From contig NZ_CP065373.1 of the NCBI RefSeq assembly GCF_015710575.1, positions 4,898,001 through 4,962,000 of the forward strand: 64,000 bases of DNA, given 5' to 3'. A program made the position numbers and the translations under genes. Shown here one piece after another: positions 1 to 9,748 of the stretch (the first letter of the stretch is position 1; every line of letters begins with the position of its first letter). Under the pieces are notes generated by a model that had not been told where the DNA came from, searched no databases, and saw only the letters and a list, made by a program, of their open reading frames with translations. This DNA is from Mycolicibacterium mengxianglii. Its GTDB lineage: Bacteria; Actinomycetota; Actinomycetes; Mycobacteriales; Mycobacteriaceae.

Positions 1-1891
1 TCGCCAGGATCGGCGGGTAGTCGATAGCCGCGACATTCTCGTACGGCGAGTAGGACTTCATGTAGGCGTAGACGTCGCCGTCCTCGATGGGGTTGCCCCA
101 CTCGTCCCATTCGGTGACCGTCAACGGCAGTGACGGGTCCAGGATCGTGGTCAGCGGATCGACGAACGGCACCTGGGCCAGGATCCCGGCGAAGGACTGC
201 GGCGCCATGTTGGCCACCGCACCCATCAGCAGACCGCCGGCACTGCCACCGAGGGCCACCAGGTTCTGTGGGCGGGTCAGACCGGTCTCGACCAGATGCT
301 GGGCCACTGCGATGAAATCGGTGAAGGTGTTTCGCTTTTCGAGCAGCTTTCCGTGTTCGTACCACAGCCTGCCCATCTCACCGCCACCGCGCACGTGGGC
401 CACAGCGAACACCATGCCGCGGTCCAGCAGCGACAACCGGGCGATCGAGAATCGCGGATCCTCACACGATTCATAGGCGCCGTACCCGTACAGCAGTGCT
501 GGAGCGGGCAATTCGATGTCAGCCCGGCTGACCACCGACACCGGCACGCGGGTGCCGTCCGGGGCCACCGCCCAGTCCCGACGCTCGGTGTACTCCTCGG
601 GCCGGTAGTCACCCAGCACGGGTTGCTCGCGCAGCAGCGTCCGCTCCCCCGTCGCGAGGTCCATGTCGTACACGCGCACCGGGATGACGAACGACGTCGC
701 GGCGATCCGCAGTCGCGGGGCGTCCCAGTTCGGGTTGCCCCCCAGACCGGCCGACATCAGTTCGGACTCGAATGACAGTTCCTCTGGTGCGGCGTATGCG
801 CCCTCAGCGCTGATGGGCCACAACTGGATCCGTGGCAGCGCTTCGCGCCGATAACTCACCACCAGATGTCCGGCGAAGGCGTCGACCCCTTCGATCCGGA
901 CGTCGTCGCGGTGCGGAATGAGGGTCCGCGCGGCCGTCGGATCGCTGACGGGCGCCTCGGTCAGGGTGAAGTTCACCGCGTTGTCGTTGTGCAGGATGAG
1001 GAACCGGTCCTCACCCCCGACCACGGCATGATCCACCGAGTACTCGACGCCTTCGCGGCGCGGAAGAATGCTGGTGAACTCGGCTGTGGTATCGGACGCA
1101 TCGGCGTAGAACACCTCTGACGTGATCGCCGAACCCGCCGCGATCAGCACGTAGGCATTGCTACGGGTACGCCCGACTCCGACCCAGAACTTCTCGTCCG
1201 GTTCGTGGAACACCTTCTGCCCCGGCTGGCCACTGCCCAGCCGGTGGCGCCACACTGTGTCCGGGCGCCACGCGTCATCCACGGTGGTGTAGTAGACGGT
1301 TTCGCTGTCGGCCGCCCAGGTGACCCCGGCGCCGATCCCGGCGATCTCATCGGCATACCGTTCACCGGTGCGTAAGTCCTTGAACCGCAGGGTGTATCGC
1401 TCGTCGCCCAGCACGTCGACCGAATACGCCAGGATGTTGCCATCCAGGCTCACACTGGCGGCGCCGAGGGAGAAGAACTCATGTCCTTCTGCTTCCAAGT
1501 TCTCGTCGAGCAGGACCAGCTCTCCCGGCACCTCGGTGTTTTCGTCGAGGCTCGGCGGTGTCCAGTCGTCCGGATCGCTGACCGGGCAACGGCAGTGCAC
1601 CCCGTACTGCTTTCCCTCGAAGCTTCGGCCGTAGTACCAGTAGTCGCCCCGACGGGTGGGCACCGACAGGTCGGTCTCTTTGGTCCTGGCTTTGATCTCA
1701 TCGAAGATGCGCTGGCGCAACGGTTCCAGCGGGGCGGTGATGTCGTCGGCGTAGGCGTTCTCGGCCTCCAGGTAGGCGATCACCTCGGGGTCGGTCTTCT
1801 CGCGCAGCCACTCGTAGGGGTCGACGAAGACGTCACCGTGGAATTCGCGACGGGTGTCGACGCGTTTGGCGACGGGAGGGGTGGCGCTCAT
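1..1891 (-). CDS. ptrB: Oligopeptidase B (S9A serine peptidase), 3' end outside window
   Basis: Cytosolic prolyl-oligopeptidase-family enzyme that cleaves short peptides after Lys/Arg. The frame is open from the ATG at 1891 to the left edge, about 630 residues, so the last part of the catalytic domain (Asp and His of the triad) is not seen. An N-terminal VDPYEWLRE motif near residue 24 and a beta-propeller-like middle are followed by the hydrolase domain with the nucleophile elbow GGSAGG, Ser near residue 550. The ATG overlaps the purC stop (ATGA), so the two are probably co-translated. M. tuberculosis has the same purC-ptrB order, where H37Rv carries ptrB as two pieces; here the visible part is intact. 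Confidence 0.93.
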   Translation of the reverse strand, partial: MSATPPVAKRVDTRREFHGDVFVDPYEWLREKTDPEVIAYLEAENAYADDITAPLEPLRQRIFDEIKARTKETDLSVPTRRGDYWYYGRSFEGKQYGVHCRCPVSDPDDWTPPSLDENTEVPGELVLLDENLEAEGHEFFSLGAASVSLDGNILAYSVDVLGDERYTLRFKDLRTGERYADEIAGIGAGVTWAADSETVYYTTVDDAWRPDTVWRHRLGSGQPGQKVFHEPDEKFWVGVGRTRSNAYVLIAAGSAITSEVFYADASDTTAEFTSILPRREGVEYSVDHAVVGGEDRFLILHNDNAVNFTLTEAPVSDPTAARTLIPHRDDVRIEGVDAFAGHLVVSYRREALPRIQLWPISAEGAYAAPEELSFESELMSAGLGGNPNWDAPRLRIAATSFVIPVRVYDMDLATGERTLLREQPVLGDYRPEEYTERRDWAVAPDGTRVPVSVVSRADIELPAPALLYGYGAYESCEDPRFSIARLSLLDRGMVFAVAHVRGGGEMGRLWYEHGKLLEKRNTFTDFIAVAQHLVETGLTRPQNLVALGGSAGGLLMGAVANMAPQSFAGILAQVPFVDPLTTILDPSLPLTVTEWDEWGNPIEDGDVYAYMKSYSPYENVAAIDYPPILA

Positions 1892-2781
1892 GCGTTCGGT
1901 CCAATCCAGTCGGCGAAGTCGAGTCCCGAAATGCGTTCGTAGGCCTCGATGTAACGGCTTCGGGTGGCGTCGACGATTTCGGTGGGCAATGGCGGCGGAG
2001 CTTGAGACCCGTTGCGGTCCCATCCCGAGTCCGGCCCGGTGAGCCAGTTACGGACGAACTGCTTGTCGAAACTGGGCTGCGCGACGCCCTGCTGATAGGT
2101 GTCGGCGGGCCAGTACCGCGACGAGTCTGGGGTGAACACCTCGTCGGCCAGGCAGAGGCTGCCGTCTTCGTCGACGCCGAACTCGAACTTGGTGTCGGCG
2201 ATGATGATGCCCTTCGTCAGAGCGTGATCGGCGGCCTGCGAATAGATCTGCAACGTCTGGTCGCGCAGCTGGCCGGCGCGCTCGGCACCCACCTTGTCGA
2301 TCACCTGGTCGAAGGTGATGTTCTCGTCGTGGTCGCCGAGCTCGGCCTTGCTTGCCGGGGTGAAGATCGGCTCGGCGAACTTGCTCGCCTCCCCCAGGCC
2401 GGGCGGCAGGGCGATCCCGCACACCGAACCGGTTGCCTGGTAATCCAGCAGTCCCGAACCGGTGAGGTAGCCACGAGCCACGCATTCGACGGGCAGCATC
2501 TGTAGTCGGCGCACCACCAGCGCGCGGCCCAGCACGTCGTTCGGGATGCGCGGGTCATCGGGTGGCCCGGCCAGATGATTCGGCGCGTCGATCAGGTCGA
2601 AGAAGAACACGCTCATCGCGGTCAGGATCCGGCCCTTGTCGGGGATCTCGCTGTCGAGGATGTAGTCGAACGCCGAGATCCGGTCCGAGGCCACGAACAG
2701 CAGGTGTTCGTCGTCGATGCGGTAGAGCTCGCGGACCTTGCCGCTGGCCAGGTGCTGATAATCGGACAGAGCAGGACGCAT
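1888..2781 (-). CDS. purC: Phosphoribosylaminoimidazole-succinocarboxamide synthase (SAICAR synthetase)
   Basis: Joins aspartate to CAIR with ATP in de novo purine synthesis; cytosolic. 297 residues, the usual actinobacterial length. Recognisable blocks are KVRELYRID near residue 15 (nucleotide-binding start), [15 protein letters not shown] near residue 96, and [11 protein letters not shown] near residue 191. ATG start at 2781; the stop overlaps the ptrB start. purB lies 1.7 kb upstream on the same strand, so three purine genes (purB, purC and, 55 kb away, purD) are in the window. Confidence 0.97.
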   Translation of the reverse strand: MRPALSDYQHLASGKVRELYRIDDEHLLFVASDRISAFDYILDSEIPDKGRILTAMSVFFFDLIDAPNHLAGPPDDPRIPNDVLGRALVVRRLQMLPVECVARGYLTGSGLLDYQATGSVCGIALPPGLGEASKFAEPIFTPASKAELGDHDENITFDQVIDKVGAERAGQLRDQTLQIYSQAADHALTKGIIIADTKFEFGVDEDGSLCLADEVFTPDSSRYWPADTYQQGVAQPSFDKQFVRNWLTGPDSGWDRNGSQAPPPLPTEIVDATRSRYIEAYERISGLDFADWIGPNA

Positions 2782-2832
2782 CGGGTCAGCCTATCGGCCG
2801 CGCCGGGCCGGGCGACGTGCTGGGATCGTGGC

Positions 2833-3459
2833 ATGAGTTCGCGTTCACGGTTCCTGCCTTATGCCACCACGCCCCGACGGCTGCTGATGCAGTTGTTCGC
2901 CGACGCGTCGGTGCTGATCTGGTCGGTGATCTGGGTGATGGTGGGGATCGCCGTCCACGCTGCCGTCGCCACCATCGCGGCCGTCGGCCGTCAGGTCGAA
3001 ACCGGCGCCTACGGCATCGCTGAGAACCTGGATTCTGCCGGCAACAGCGTCGACAACGTGCCGTGGATCGGCGACGACCTTCGTAAACCGTTGACTGCGG
3101 CGGGTGAGGCGGCGTTGGACCTCGCCGGGGCGGGGCACAGCCTGGACGACACGGCCAGCTGGCTGGCGTGGGTGCTGGCCCTGGCCGTGGCATCGCCACC
3201 CATTCTGGCGATCGCGATGCCCTGGCTGTTCCTGCGGATCCGGTTCTTTCGCCGCAAGTGGACGGCGATTGCGCTGGCTTCGACTCCGGCCGGCGAGCAA
3301 CTGCTGGCCATGCGGGCGTTGGCCAACCGCCCGCTGCCCAAGCTCGCCTCGGTGAGCCTCGACCCGGTGGGCGCCTGGCGCCGCGACGACGTGGTCACCA
3401 TCCGCGGTCTGGCCGCCCTGGAACTGCGCGCCGCCGGCATCCGCCCGCCCTGGAGATAG
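2833..3459 (+). CDS. Two-helix membrane protein (Rv0779c-like position)
   Basis: 208 residues from ATG 2833; the open frame extends further upstream but that part lies antisense to purC, so the later ATG is preferred. Two hydrophobic stretches (about residues 20-48 and 108-137) enclose a small-residue-rich extracytoplasmic loop, followed by a basic cytoplasmic tail beginning RIRFFRRKW. No enzymatic motif is seen. It occupies the place of the conserved transmembrane protein Rv0779c next to purC in M. tuberculosis, though on the basis of position and topology only. Its TAG stop overlaps the edge of the left copy of a palindromic repeat. Confidence 0.8.
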   Translation: MSSRSRFLPYATTPRRLLMQLFADASVLIWSVIWVMVGIAVHAAVATIAAVGRQVETGAYGIAENLDSAGNSVDNVPWIGDDLRKPLTAAGEAALDLAGAGHSLDDTASWLAWVLALAVASPPILAIAMPWLFLRIRFFRRKWTAIALASTPAGEQLLAMRALANRPLPKLASVSLDPVGAWRRDDVVTIRGLAALELRAAGIRPPWR

Positions 3460-3509
3460 GGATTTCGGCGCGCTGGTGGTCGGTGAGCGGTCATGAGCGC
3501 GCCGAAATC
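3458..3509 (+). repeat. Left copy of 52-bp palindromic element flanking the DUF559 gene
   Basis: The segment is itself a hairpin: arms GGGATTTCGGCGCGCT (3459-3474) and AGCGCGCCGAAATCCC (3496-3511) around a 21-nt loop. The whole 52 bp occurs again, exactly and inverted, at 4398-4449. The ATG of the enclosed gene (3493) lies inside this copy. Copy identity and arrangement were read directly from the sequence. Confidence 0.95.
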
Positions 3510-4416
3510 CCGGGTATGGAACCGATCGGACGCAACTTCAGTCCAACCAGATGTGCTCGACGATCACTTGCGCCGCCACGACGGCGTCGTCACCTTGAAA
3601 CAGGCGCTCGAATGCGGCCTCAGCGTCAGCGCTGTCCAGCGACGGGTGCAGTCCGGGCACTGGCAGCGCTACGCGCAGGGCGTCTACCACGTCAATGACC
3701 AGCCCTTCACCATTGCCTCGCGGATCCGGGCGGCCGTCTGGTCCTACGGCGACCCGGCAGTTGCCAGCGGGTTGGCCGCCGCGTGGTGGCATCAGCTCAC
3801 CGACACCGCGCCCGATGTTGTTGAAGTGACCGTCCCCCGCAAGAGTCACGGCCGGGCGCGACCGGGCACCCGCGTTCGCCGGCGCGACCTCAAGGCCGCC
3901 GACGTCGTCGAACGTCGCGGTTTACAGGTCACGTCGCTCGACTTGACTGCGCTGGAAGCGGCCGTCGGGCGCGCTGGCGGACCCGCCATCATGGACACTG
4001 CGCTCCAGCGGCACACCGAGCTCCCGCACCTGTGGGGCGCGCAGGTCCGCAACAAGGGGCGCTACGGCTCGCCGCGGGCGCGCATCCTGCTGCAAGGCGC
4101 CCGGGACGGCGCGCGATCGCAGGCCGAGCGGCTGTTCCTGCAGCTGCTCAAGACCCACAACATCAGCGGCTGGACCGCGAACCACCGCGTCGGCGACTAT
4201 GTGGTGGACGTGGCGTTCGTAACCCCGAAGATCGTTGTGGAGATCGACGGCTGGGCGTTCCACACCGATCCCGAGAGGTTCGAGAAGGACCGCAGGCGGC
4301 AGAACGCGCTCATCCTGATGGGTTGGCAGGTGCTGCGGTTCACCTGGCGGGACCTCGTCGAGCGTCCCGATGCGGTCATCGCCGAGCTCAAGCGTGTGAT
4401 TTCGGCGCGCTCATGA
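3493..4416 (+). CDS. AbiEi-type winged-helix + DUF559 (Vsr-like PD-(D/E)XK) putative endonuclease
   Basis: 307 residues. The N-terminal part (about 20-80) looks like the AbiEi_4 winged helix, with GVVTLKQALECGLS followed by HWQRYAQGVYHV. The C-terminal part (about 205-300) matches DUF559, a Vsr-like nuclease fold: SQAERLFLQLL, then DYVVDVAFV and VVEIDGWAFH (candidate metal-binding Asp/Glu/Asp), then RRQNALILMGWQVLRFTW. Mycobacteria carry many such genes, often called type IV toxin-antitoxin AbiEi-family or DUF559 proteins, with no proven role. No antitoxin or toxin partner is adjacent. Start and stop codons both lie inside exact inverted repeats, so the gene and repeats look like one unit. 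A short 33-bp spacer separates it from the preceding gene. Confidence 0.85.
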   Translation: MSAPKSRVWNRSDATSVQPDVLDDHLRRHDGVVTLKQALECGLSVSAVQRRVQSGHWQRYAQGVYHVNDQPFTIASRIRAAVWSYGDPAVASGLAAAWWHQLTDTAPDVVEVTVPRKSHGRARPGTRVRRRDLKAADVVERRGLQVTSLDLTALEAAVGRAGGPAIMDTALQRHTELPHLWGAQVRNKGRYGSPRARILLQGARDGARSQAERLFLQLLKTHNISGWTANHRVGDYVVDVAFVTPKIVVEIDGWAFHTDPERFEKDRRRQNALILMGWQVLRFTWRDLVERPDAVIAELKRVISARS

Positions 4417-4449
4417 CCGCTCACCGACCACCAGCGCGCCGAAATCCCT
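4398..4449 (-). repeat. Right copy of 52-bp palindromic element (inverted)
   Basis: Exact reverse complement of 3458-3509. Its internal arms GATTTCGGCGCGCT (4398-4411) and AGCGCGCCGAAATC (4433-4446) surround a 21-nt loop. It holds the TGA stop (4414-4416) of the enclosed DUF559 gene and ends 25 bp before the purB stop, so it could also act as a hairpin terminator between the two convergent genes. Confidence 0.95.
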
Positions 4450-4473
4450 GTTACGCGAGCCGCACCCTGACGT

Positions 4474-5892
4474 TTACAGAATCGCGCCGGGGGCGTACTT
4501 CGCGGCCTCGGGGTAACGCGCCACCAGCTCTTCGACGGCGCTCACCACCTGGTCCACCTGATCGCCCGCCGCTCCGGTGAACGCTGCTTTATCCGCCAGT
4601 GCGGCGTCCAGAGCCGCGCGGTCCAGCGGCAGCCGGTCATCGGCGGCCAACCGGTCCAGCAGATCAGGTTCCAAGCCTTTTTCCCGCATCGCCAACGCCA
4701 CCGCGACGGCATGTTCCTTGATCACTTCGTGCGCCGTTTCGCGGCCCACGCCGGCGCGCACCGCGGCGATCAGGATGCGCGTGGTGGCCAGGAATGGCAG
4801 GTACCGGTCCAGCTCCCGCTGGATCACCGCGGGGTAGGCGCCGAATTCGTCGAGCACCGTCAGGAAGGTCTCGATCTGTCCGTCGATGGCGTAGAAGGCG
4901 TCCGGCAGCGCCACCCGGCGCACCACCGAGCAGAACACGTCGCCCTCATTCCATTGCGCCCCAGCGAGTTCCGCGACCATCGACGCGTAGCCGCGCAGCA
5001 CCACCTGGAGTCCGTTGACGCGTTCACAGGAGCGGGTGTTCATCTTGTGCGGCATGGCCGACGACCCGACCTGGCCGGGCGCGAACCCTTCGGTGACCAG
5101 CTCGTGGCCGGCCATCAGCCGCACGGTGTGCGCAAACGACGACGGTCCGGCGCCCAGCTGCACCAGCGCGGACACCACGTCGTGGTCCAGTGAGCGCGGA
5201 TACACCTGACCCACGCTGTCGAGCACCGCGGAGAAGCCCAAGAAGGAAGCAACCCGCGTCTCCAGCGACGACAGCCGGGCAGCGTCACCGTCGAACAGGT
5301 CCAGCATGTCCTGGGCAGTGCCCATCGGCCCCTTGATGCCGCGCAGCGGGTAGCGGTCGATCAGCTCGCGAACGCGCTCCAACGCGAACAACGTCTCCTG
5401 CGCCGCGGAGGCGAACCGCTTCCCCAAGGTGGTGGCCTGGGCGGCGACATTGTGCGAACGTCCGGCCATCACCAGGTCGCGGTAGGTCACGGCGCGCTCG
5501 GCCAACCGGGCCGCCACCGCCACCCCGTGGGAGAACACCAACTCCAGGGAGCGGCGGATCTGCAGCTGCTCGACGTTCTCGGTGAGGTCCCGGCTGGTCA
5601 TGCCCTTGTGCACGTGCTCATGGCCGGCGAGTGCGTTGAACTCCTCGATGCGCGCCTTCACGTCGTGGCGGGTCACGCGTTCCCGGGCGGCGATGGAGGC
5701 CAGGTCGACGTCTTCGAGGACGCGCTCGTAGTCCTCGACGACACCGGAGGGAACGGGGACACCCAGCTCGGACTGGGCGCGCAGTACCGCCAGCCACAGC
5801 CGTCGTTCAGCGACGATCTTTGCCTCGGGTGACCAGATCGCCGTCATCTCGGGGCTGGCGTACCGGGAGGCCAGGACGTTGGGGATACTCAC
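4474..5892 (-). CDS. purB: Adenylosuccinate lyase
   Basis: Acts twice in purine synthesis: releases fumarate from SAICAR and from adenylosuccinate. 472 residues from GTG 5892, giving MSIPNVLASRYAS, which matches the mycobacterial N-terminus; a GTG two codons further upstream (5898) is also in frame. The fumarase/aspartase superfamily signature SSAMPHKMN, carrying the catalytic Ser on the mobile loop, is at about residue 280, and GMTSRDLTEN near residue 90. It diverges from relZ with only about 35 bp between the start codons, so the two genes share a very short promoter region or are transcribed leaderless. Confidence 0.97.
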   Translation of the reverse strand: MSIPNVLASRYASPEMTAIWSPEAKIVAERRLWLAVLRAQSELGVPVPSGVVEDYERVLEDVDLASIAARERVTRHDVKARIEEFNALAGHEHVHKGMTSRDLTENVEQLQIRRSLELVFSHGVAVAARLAERAVTYRDLVMAGRSHNVAAQATTLGKRFASAAQETLFALERVRELIDRYPLRGIKGPMGTAQDMLDLFDGDAARLSSLETRVASFLGFSAVLDSVGQVYPRSLDHDVVSALVQLGAGPSSFAHTVRLMAGHELVTEGFAPGQVGSSAMPHKMNTRSCERVNGLQVVLRGYASMVAELAGAQWNEGDVFCSVVRRVALPDAFYAIDGQIETFLTVLDEFGAYPAVIQRELDRYLPFLATTRILIAAVRAGVGRETAHEVIKEHAVAVALAMREKGLEPDLLDRLAADDRLPLDRAALDAALADKAAFTGAAGDQVDQVVSAVEELVARYPEAAKYAPGAIL

Positions 5893-5927
5893 GGACACAC
5901 AGCTTACGGGGGTCGTGAGGCACAGTA

Positions 5928-7640
5928 TTGGCTGTGTACTTCATTGGTCTGGACCTGGCGTGGGGGCCGCGCAAGCCCACCGGTGTGGCTGTCGTCGACG
6001 ACGGCGGCCGGTTGGTGTATCTGGGCACCGCCTCCGACGACGCCAGCATCCGCGCAGCTCTGGAGCCCTACGCGGACGAGGATTGCCTGGTCGGGATCGA
6101 CACTCCGTTGATCGTCGAGAACGCCACCGGCCAACGCCCCGCGGAGAAGGCGCTCAACGCCGACTTCGGGAAGTTCCAGGCGGGCACACACCCGTCCAAC
6201 ACCAGCCGGCCGGAGTTCGCCGGGACACCACGCGGCGCGCGGATCGCCGACGCCTTGGACCTGGACATCGACCCGGCGTCCACTGCGGGGCGTCGCGCCA
6301 TCGAGGTCCACCCCCATGCGGCGACGGTGGCGTTGTTCCGCCTCGGTCGCACGCTGAAGTACCGGGCCAAGCCGGGCCGCGCTGTCGCCCAGTTGCGCTC
6401 GGAGATGCTGCGGCTGATGGACCACATCGAGGATTTGGCGCGGGCCACCCCACCACTGCGGGCTGCGGACTCCGCGGCCTGGGCTGACCTGCGCGATGAC
6501 GTTGAAAGAGCCACTCAGCGAAGCGAATTGCGACATGCCGAGGACTGTGTCGACGCCGTCCTGTGTGCCTACATCGCGCGGTACGCGCTGGCCAATCCAG
6601 ACGATGTGACGATCTACGGTGACGCGGAAACCGGTTACATCGTCACCCCGACGCTGCCGTCGGATCTGACGCCGGCGCCGCCGGAATCAACCCCGGGTGC
6701 GGTCCAGGAGGCCATCGCCACCTACGCGCAGCGGCGCCCCGGGCTGATCGCCAGCACCGCGCATTATCTCGAACTGGTGACTGCGTTGCTCGACGACGCA
6801 GGTATCAACTATTTGAGCGCGACCGCCCGTACCAAGACGGTCGCCTCGTTTGCCGCGAAAGCCGACCGCAGCGCCGACGGGGAACGGCTGTACACCGACC
6901 CGTTGACCGAGATCACCGATCAGATCGGGCTGCGGGTGATCACCTACCTGCTCGACGACGTGTCCGCGGTCGCCACCTTGTTGTCCGACGGGATGCGCCT
7001 GCTCGACGACCGTGACATGGGGCGCGAGACCGCCAGCGAGGGCCGGTGGGGTTACGCCAGCCGGCACCTGCTCGTCGCCGTCGAGGGCGAACAACAACCG
7101 GCGTCGATCCAGATCCGGACTGTCCTGCAGCATGCCTGGGCCGAGTTCGAACACGACGTCCGCTACAAGGGTTCCGTCCCCGAGGGCGACGCCCCTGATC
7201 TCGACCGGCGATTCACCCTGGCTGCCGGGCTGCTGGAATTGGCGGACCGGGAGTTCTCGGCGATCCGAGACCGGCTGCGCTCGGCCAGTCCGGCCGAGGA
7301 GGAAGGCCCGTCCGACGACCCGCGCATCGCCACCCCGGTGCTGGCCACCTACCTGGGCAATCGCTTCCCTGATGCCGGCTGGTCCCGCACCGATCACTAC
7401 AGCTGGATCTCCGGACTGTTGCTCGAACTGGGAATCGATGGTCTCGACGACCTCGAGTCGGTACTCGACCGGGTGGACACCGACGCCGTCAACGCGGCAA
7501 TGGACTACCGGTTCCCGCCGGGTGCGGTGCGCCGTCTCGACGATGTACTGCTCAAGGAGTTCGGTGAGCGCTACATCAACCTGCACGGCAACGCGCACCG
7601 GGTGGCGCAGTTGCAGGCCCGGGCCGCCAAGCTCACTTAG
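5928..7640 (+). CDS. relZ: Dual-domain DUF429 (RNase H-like) / (p)ppGpp synthetase fusion, RelZ
   Basis: 570 residues. Residues 1 to about 210 are a DUF429 RNase H-fold domain (YFIGLDLAWG, VGIDTPLIV, IEVHPHAA, HAEDCVDAVLCAY). From about 250 to the end lies a RelA/SpoT synthetase domain: ATARTKTVASFAAKADR near 300, EITDQIGLRV near 332, GYASRHLLV near 370, and IQIRTVLQHAWAEFEH near 395-409. This architecture is that of M. smegmatis RelZ (MSMEG_5849), described as an RNase HII plus alarmone synthetase linking R-loop removal to the stringent response; M. tuberculosis lacks it. Start is TTG 5928 (GTGAGG 7 nt upstream) or GTG 5934. Its stop overlaps the stop of the convergent permease gene. Confidence 0.9.
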   Translation: MAVYFIGLDLAWGPRKPTGVAVVDDGGRLVYLGTASDDASIRAALEPYADEDCLVGIDTPLIVENATGQRPAEKALNADFGKFQAGTHPSNTSRPEFAGTPRGARIADALDLDIDPASTAGRRAIEVHPHAATVALFRLGRTLKYRAKPGRAVAQLRSEMLRLMDHIEDLARATPPLRAADSAAWADLRDDVERATQRSELRHAEDCVDAVLCAYIARYALANPDDVTIYGDAETGYIVTPTLPSDLTPAPPESTPGAVQEAIATYAQRRPGLIASTAHYLELVTALLDDAGINYLSATARTKTVASFAAKADRSADGERLYTDPLTEITDQIGLRVITYLLDDVSAVATLLSDGMRLLDDRDMGRETASEGRWGYASRHLLVAVEGEQQPASIQIRTVLQHAWAEFEHDVRYKGSVPEGDAPDLDRRFTLAAGLLELADREFSAIRDRLRSASPAEEEGPSDDPRIATPVLATYLGNRFPDAGWSRTDHYSWISGLLLELGIDGLDDLESVLDRVDTDAVNAAMDYRFPPGAVRRLDDVLLKEFGERYINLHGNAHRVAQLQARAAKLT

Positions 7641-9064
7641 TCAGGTGCCTCGGCCAGGTGTGTCGGGTCGGTGATGCCGGGGTCTTTGATGCCCAGTTGC
7701 TTGTTGATCAGCGTGGTGATGAAGAACAGCACCACGCCGATCAGGATCAGGATCCCGGCCACCAGGTACTGCTGGGCGGGCCGGCCGGACAACGGGGTGA
7801 CGAGGTAGAGCGAGATGAGGAAGCCGATCACCGGCAGCACCGTCGGGGTTTTGAAGTGGTTTCCGTCGGCTTGCACATCCTTGCGCAGCACCAGTACCGC
7901 CACATTGACCACAGCGAACACCATGAGCAGCAGTAACGACGTGGTGCCTCCGAGGATGGAGACGGCACTGCTGCTGGCGAAGCCGGAGACGTAGAAGATC
8001 AGGCCGAAGGCGAGGATGGTGGTGAACACGATGGCCACCCATGGTGTTTGCCGACGGGGATGCACCGTCCCGAACACCGGCGGCAGCACGTGCTGGCGGG
8101 CCATCCCGTAGATCAGCCGACTGGCCATCAGCATGTTGATCAGCGCGGTGTTGGACACGGCGAACATGGTGATGAACGGGAAGATCTCGTCGATCGGCAG
8201 TCCTGGCGCTGCGGCCTCCACGACGTCGACCAGGGGTGTCGCGCTCTCCCTGAGGTCGCCGATCGGAACCAGCGCCACCGCGATGATGGAGACGAGGATG
8301 TACACGACCCCGGCGATCGAGAGCCCGGTCAACAGCACTTTCGGAAAGATCCGTACCGGATCCTTGGTCTCCTCGGCCATGTTCACCGAGTCCTCGAAAC
8401 CCACCATCGCGAAGAACGCGAGTGAGGTGGCCGCCGTGACTGCGACGAAAGTTCCTCTCTCACTTTCACTTTCGAACAGGATTATCCGGGAGAAGTCCAG
8501 GTTGTCACCGCCCTGGGTGAACGCCCAGAAGCCGACCAGGATCACCGTGACCAGACCGGTGATCTCGATGATGGTGAGCACCACGTTGAGCTTCACGCTC
8601 TCGCTGACACCGCGCAGGTTGATGGCGGCCAACGACGCCATGAAGATCAGCGCCACCACAGCCACGGCCAGCTTTCCCCAGTCCAGACCGAAGCCCTTGA
8701 TGAGGTTGGACGCGAACGCCTGCGACGCGGTGGACGCCGAGGTGATGCCCGAGCACATCACCACGAACGTCACCAGGAACGTGAGGAAGTGAATCCCGAA
8801 CGCCTTGTGCGTGTACAACGCAGCTCCGGCTGCCTGCGGGTATTTGGTGACGAGTTCCAAGTAGGAGAACGCGGTGATGGTGGCGATCAGGAAGGCGATC
8901 AGAAAGGGCAACCAGGCCGCCCCGCCGACTTCACCGGCGACCTGCCCGGTCAGCGCGTAGACCCCGGTGCCCAGGATGTCGCCGACGACGAACAGCAACA
9001 GCAGCCCGGGGCCCATCACCCTCTTGAGCGTCGGCTGTTCCTCGATGCGGTTCGGCTGCGCCAT
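7637..9064 (-). CDS. APC-superfamily amino-acid permease
   Basis: 475-residue integral membrane transporter with about 12 hydrophobic segments. It opens with the family's GPGLLLLFVVGDILGTGVYALTG motif region (about 20-42), which forms the unwound first helix binding the amino group of substrates in APC carriers, and has GFEDSVNMAEETKDP near residue 225. ATG 9064 is preceded by a perfect AGGAGG four bases away, which excludes the longer frame. A TetR gene lies 54 bp upstream on the same strand, suggesting local control. Substrate cannot be read from the sequence; a cationic or neutral amino acid is likely. Confidence 0.9.
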   Translation of the reverse strand: MAQPNRIEEQPTLKRVMGPGLLLLFVVGDILGTGVYALTGQVAGEVGGAAWLPFLIAFLIATITAFSYLELVTKYPQAAGAALYTHKAFGIHFLTFLVTFVVMCSGITSASTASQAFASNLIKGFGLDWGKLAVAVVALIFMASLAAINLRGVSESVKLNVVLTIIEITGLVTVILVGFWAFTQGGDNLDFSRIILFESESERGTFVAVTAATSLAFFAMVGFEDSVNMAEETKDPVRIFPKVLLTGLSIAGVVYILVSIIAVALVPIGDLRESATPLVDVVEAAAPGLPIDEIFPFITMFAVSNTALINMLMASRLIYGMARQHVLPPVFGTVHPRRQTPWVAIVFTTILAFGLIFYVSGFASSSAVSILGGTTSLLLLMVFAVVNVAVLVLRKDVQADGNHFKTPTVLPVIGFLISLYLVTPLSGRPAQQYLVAGILILIGVVLFFITTLINKQLGIKDPGITDPTHLAEAPD

Positions 9065-9118
9065 GGAGCCTCCTAGGACGGGTGTTATTGCTGCACGCGT
9101 AACCAACCGCGTCGTCGA

Positions 9119-9748
9119 TCAAACCCGGACGCTGCGGTGGTCATATGGGGCCAGGACATCGATGACGTCGATCAGGGTGGCCCGCGCAGTGTCTCTCGGG
9201 TTTCCGGTCTCGTCGACGAGCGCCGACACCACTGCGCCGTCGACGGCACAGACAAGTGCCGAAAGGAGCTCGGTACGGACGCTGCGGCCCGAGCGTTCCA
9301 CGACTTCCCCGACCGCATCCGCACGCTGCTGCAGGATTCGGCGTTGGACGTCGCGCAGCGCCGGCTGTCGGGCGCAGGCGATGTAGCGCTCGTATCGGGA
9401 GATCAGCTGGTCCCCGCCGGGATGGCCGGGAGTGTCGTCGACCAGGAGGTCCACCAGGACGTCCGCGGTGGACTCCGGACCGCGTCGTCGCCGGGAGAGG
9501 CCTTCGATCCGGCTGCGCATCTTGGCTGCCTCGACCATGCCGATGTGTTCCACCGCGGCGACGATCAAGTCGTCCAGAGACGAGAAGTAGTACGTTGTCG
9601 AAGCCAGGGGCAATCCGGCGCGGGTGGCGACGGCGCGGTGGCGGACGGCTTCGAAGCCGCCTTCGCACAGCAGTTCGGCGGCGGCGCTTACCAGCGCATA
9701 CCGTCGACGCTCCCCCTTGGGAGTGACCGCTGCTGTCACGCTTAGCAT
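9119..9748 (-). CDS. TetR-family regulator of the adjacent permease
   Basis: 209 residues from ATG 9748; a GTG seven codons earlier (9769) is possible. The N-terminal helix-turn-helix is clear (RRYALVSAAAELLCEGGFEAVRHRAVATRAG, then LPLASTTYYFSSLDDLIVAAV), and a helical C-terminal domain follows. It is on the same strand as the permease and 54 bp upstream of it, so autoregulation together with permease control is the simple reading. Ligand unknown. Confidence 0.88.
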   Translation of the reverse strand: MLSVTAAVTPKGERRRYALVSAAAELLCEGGFEAVRHRAVATRAGLPLASTTYYFSSLDDLIVAAVEHIGMVEAAKMRSRIEGLSRRRRGPESTADVLVDLLVDDTPGHPGGDQLISRYERYIACARQPALRDVQRRILQQRADAVGEVVERSGRSVRTELLSALVCAVDGAVVSALVDETGNPRDTARATLIDVIDVLAPYDHRSVRV

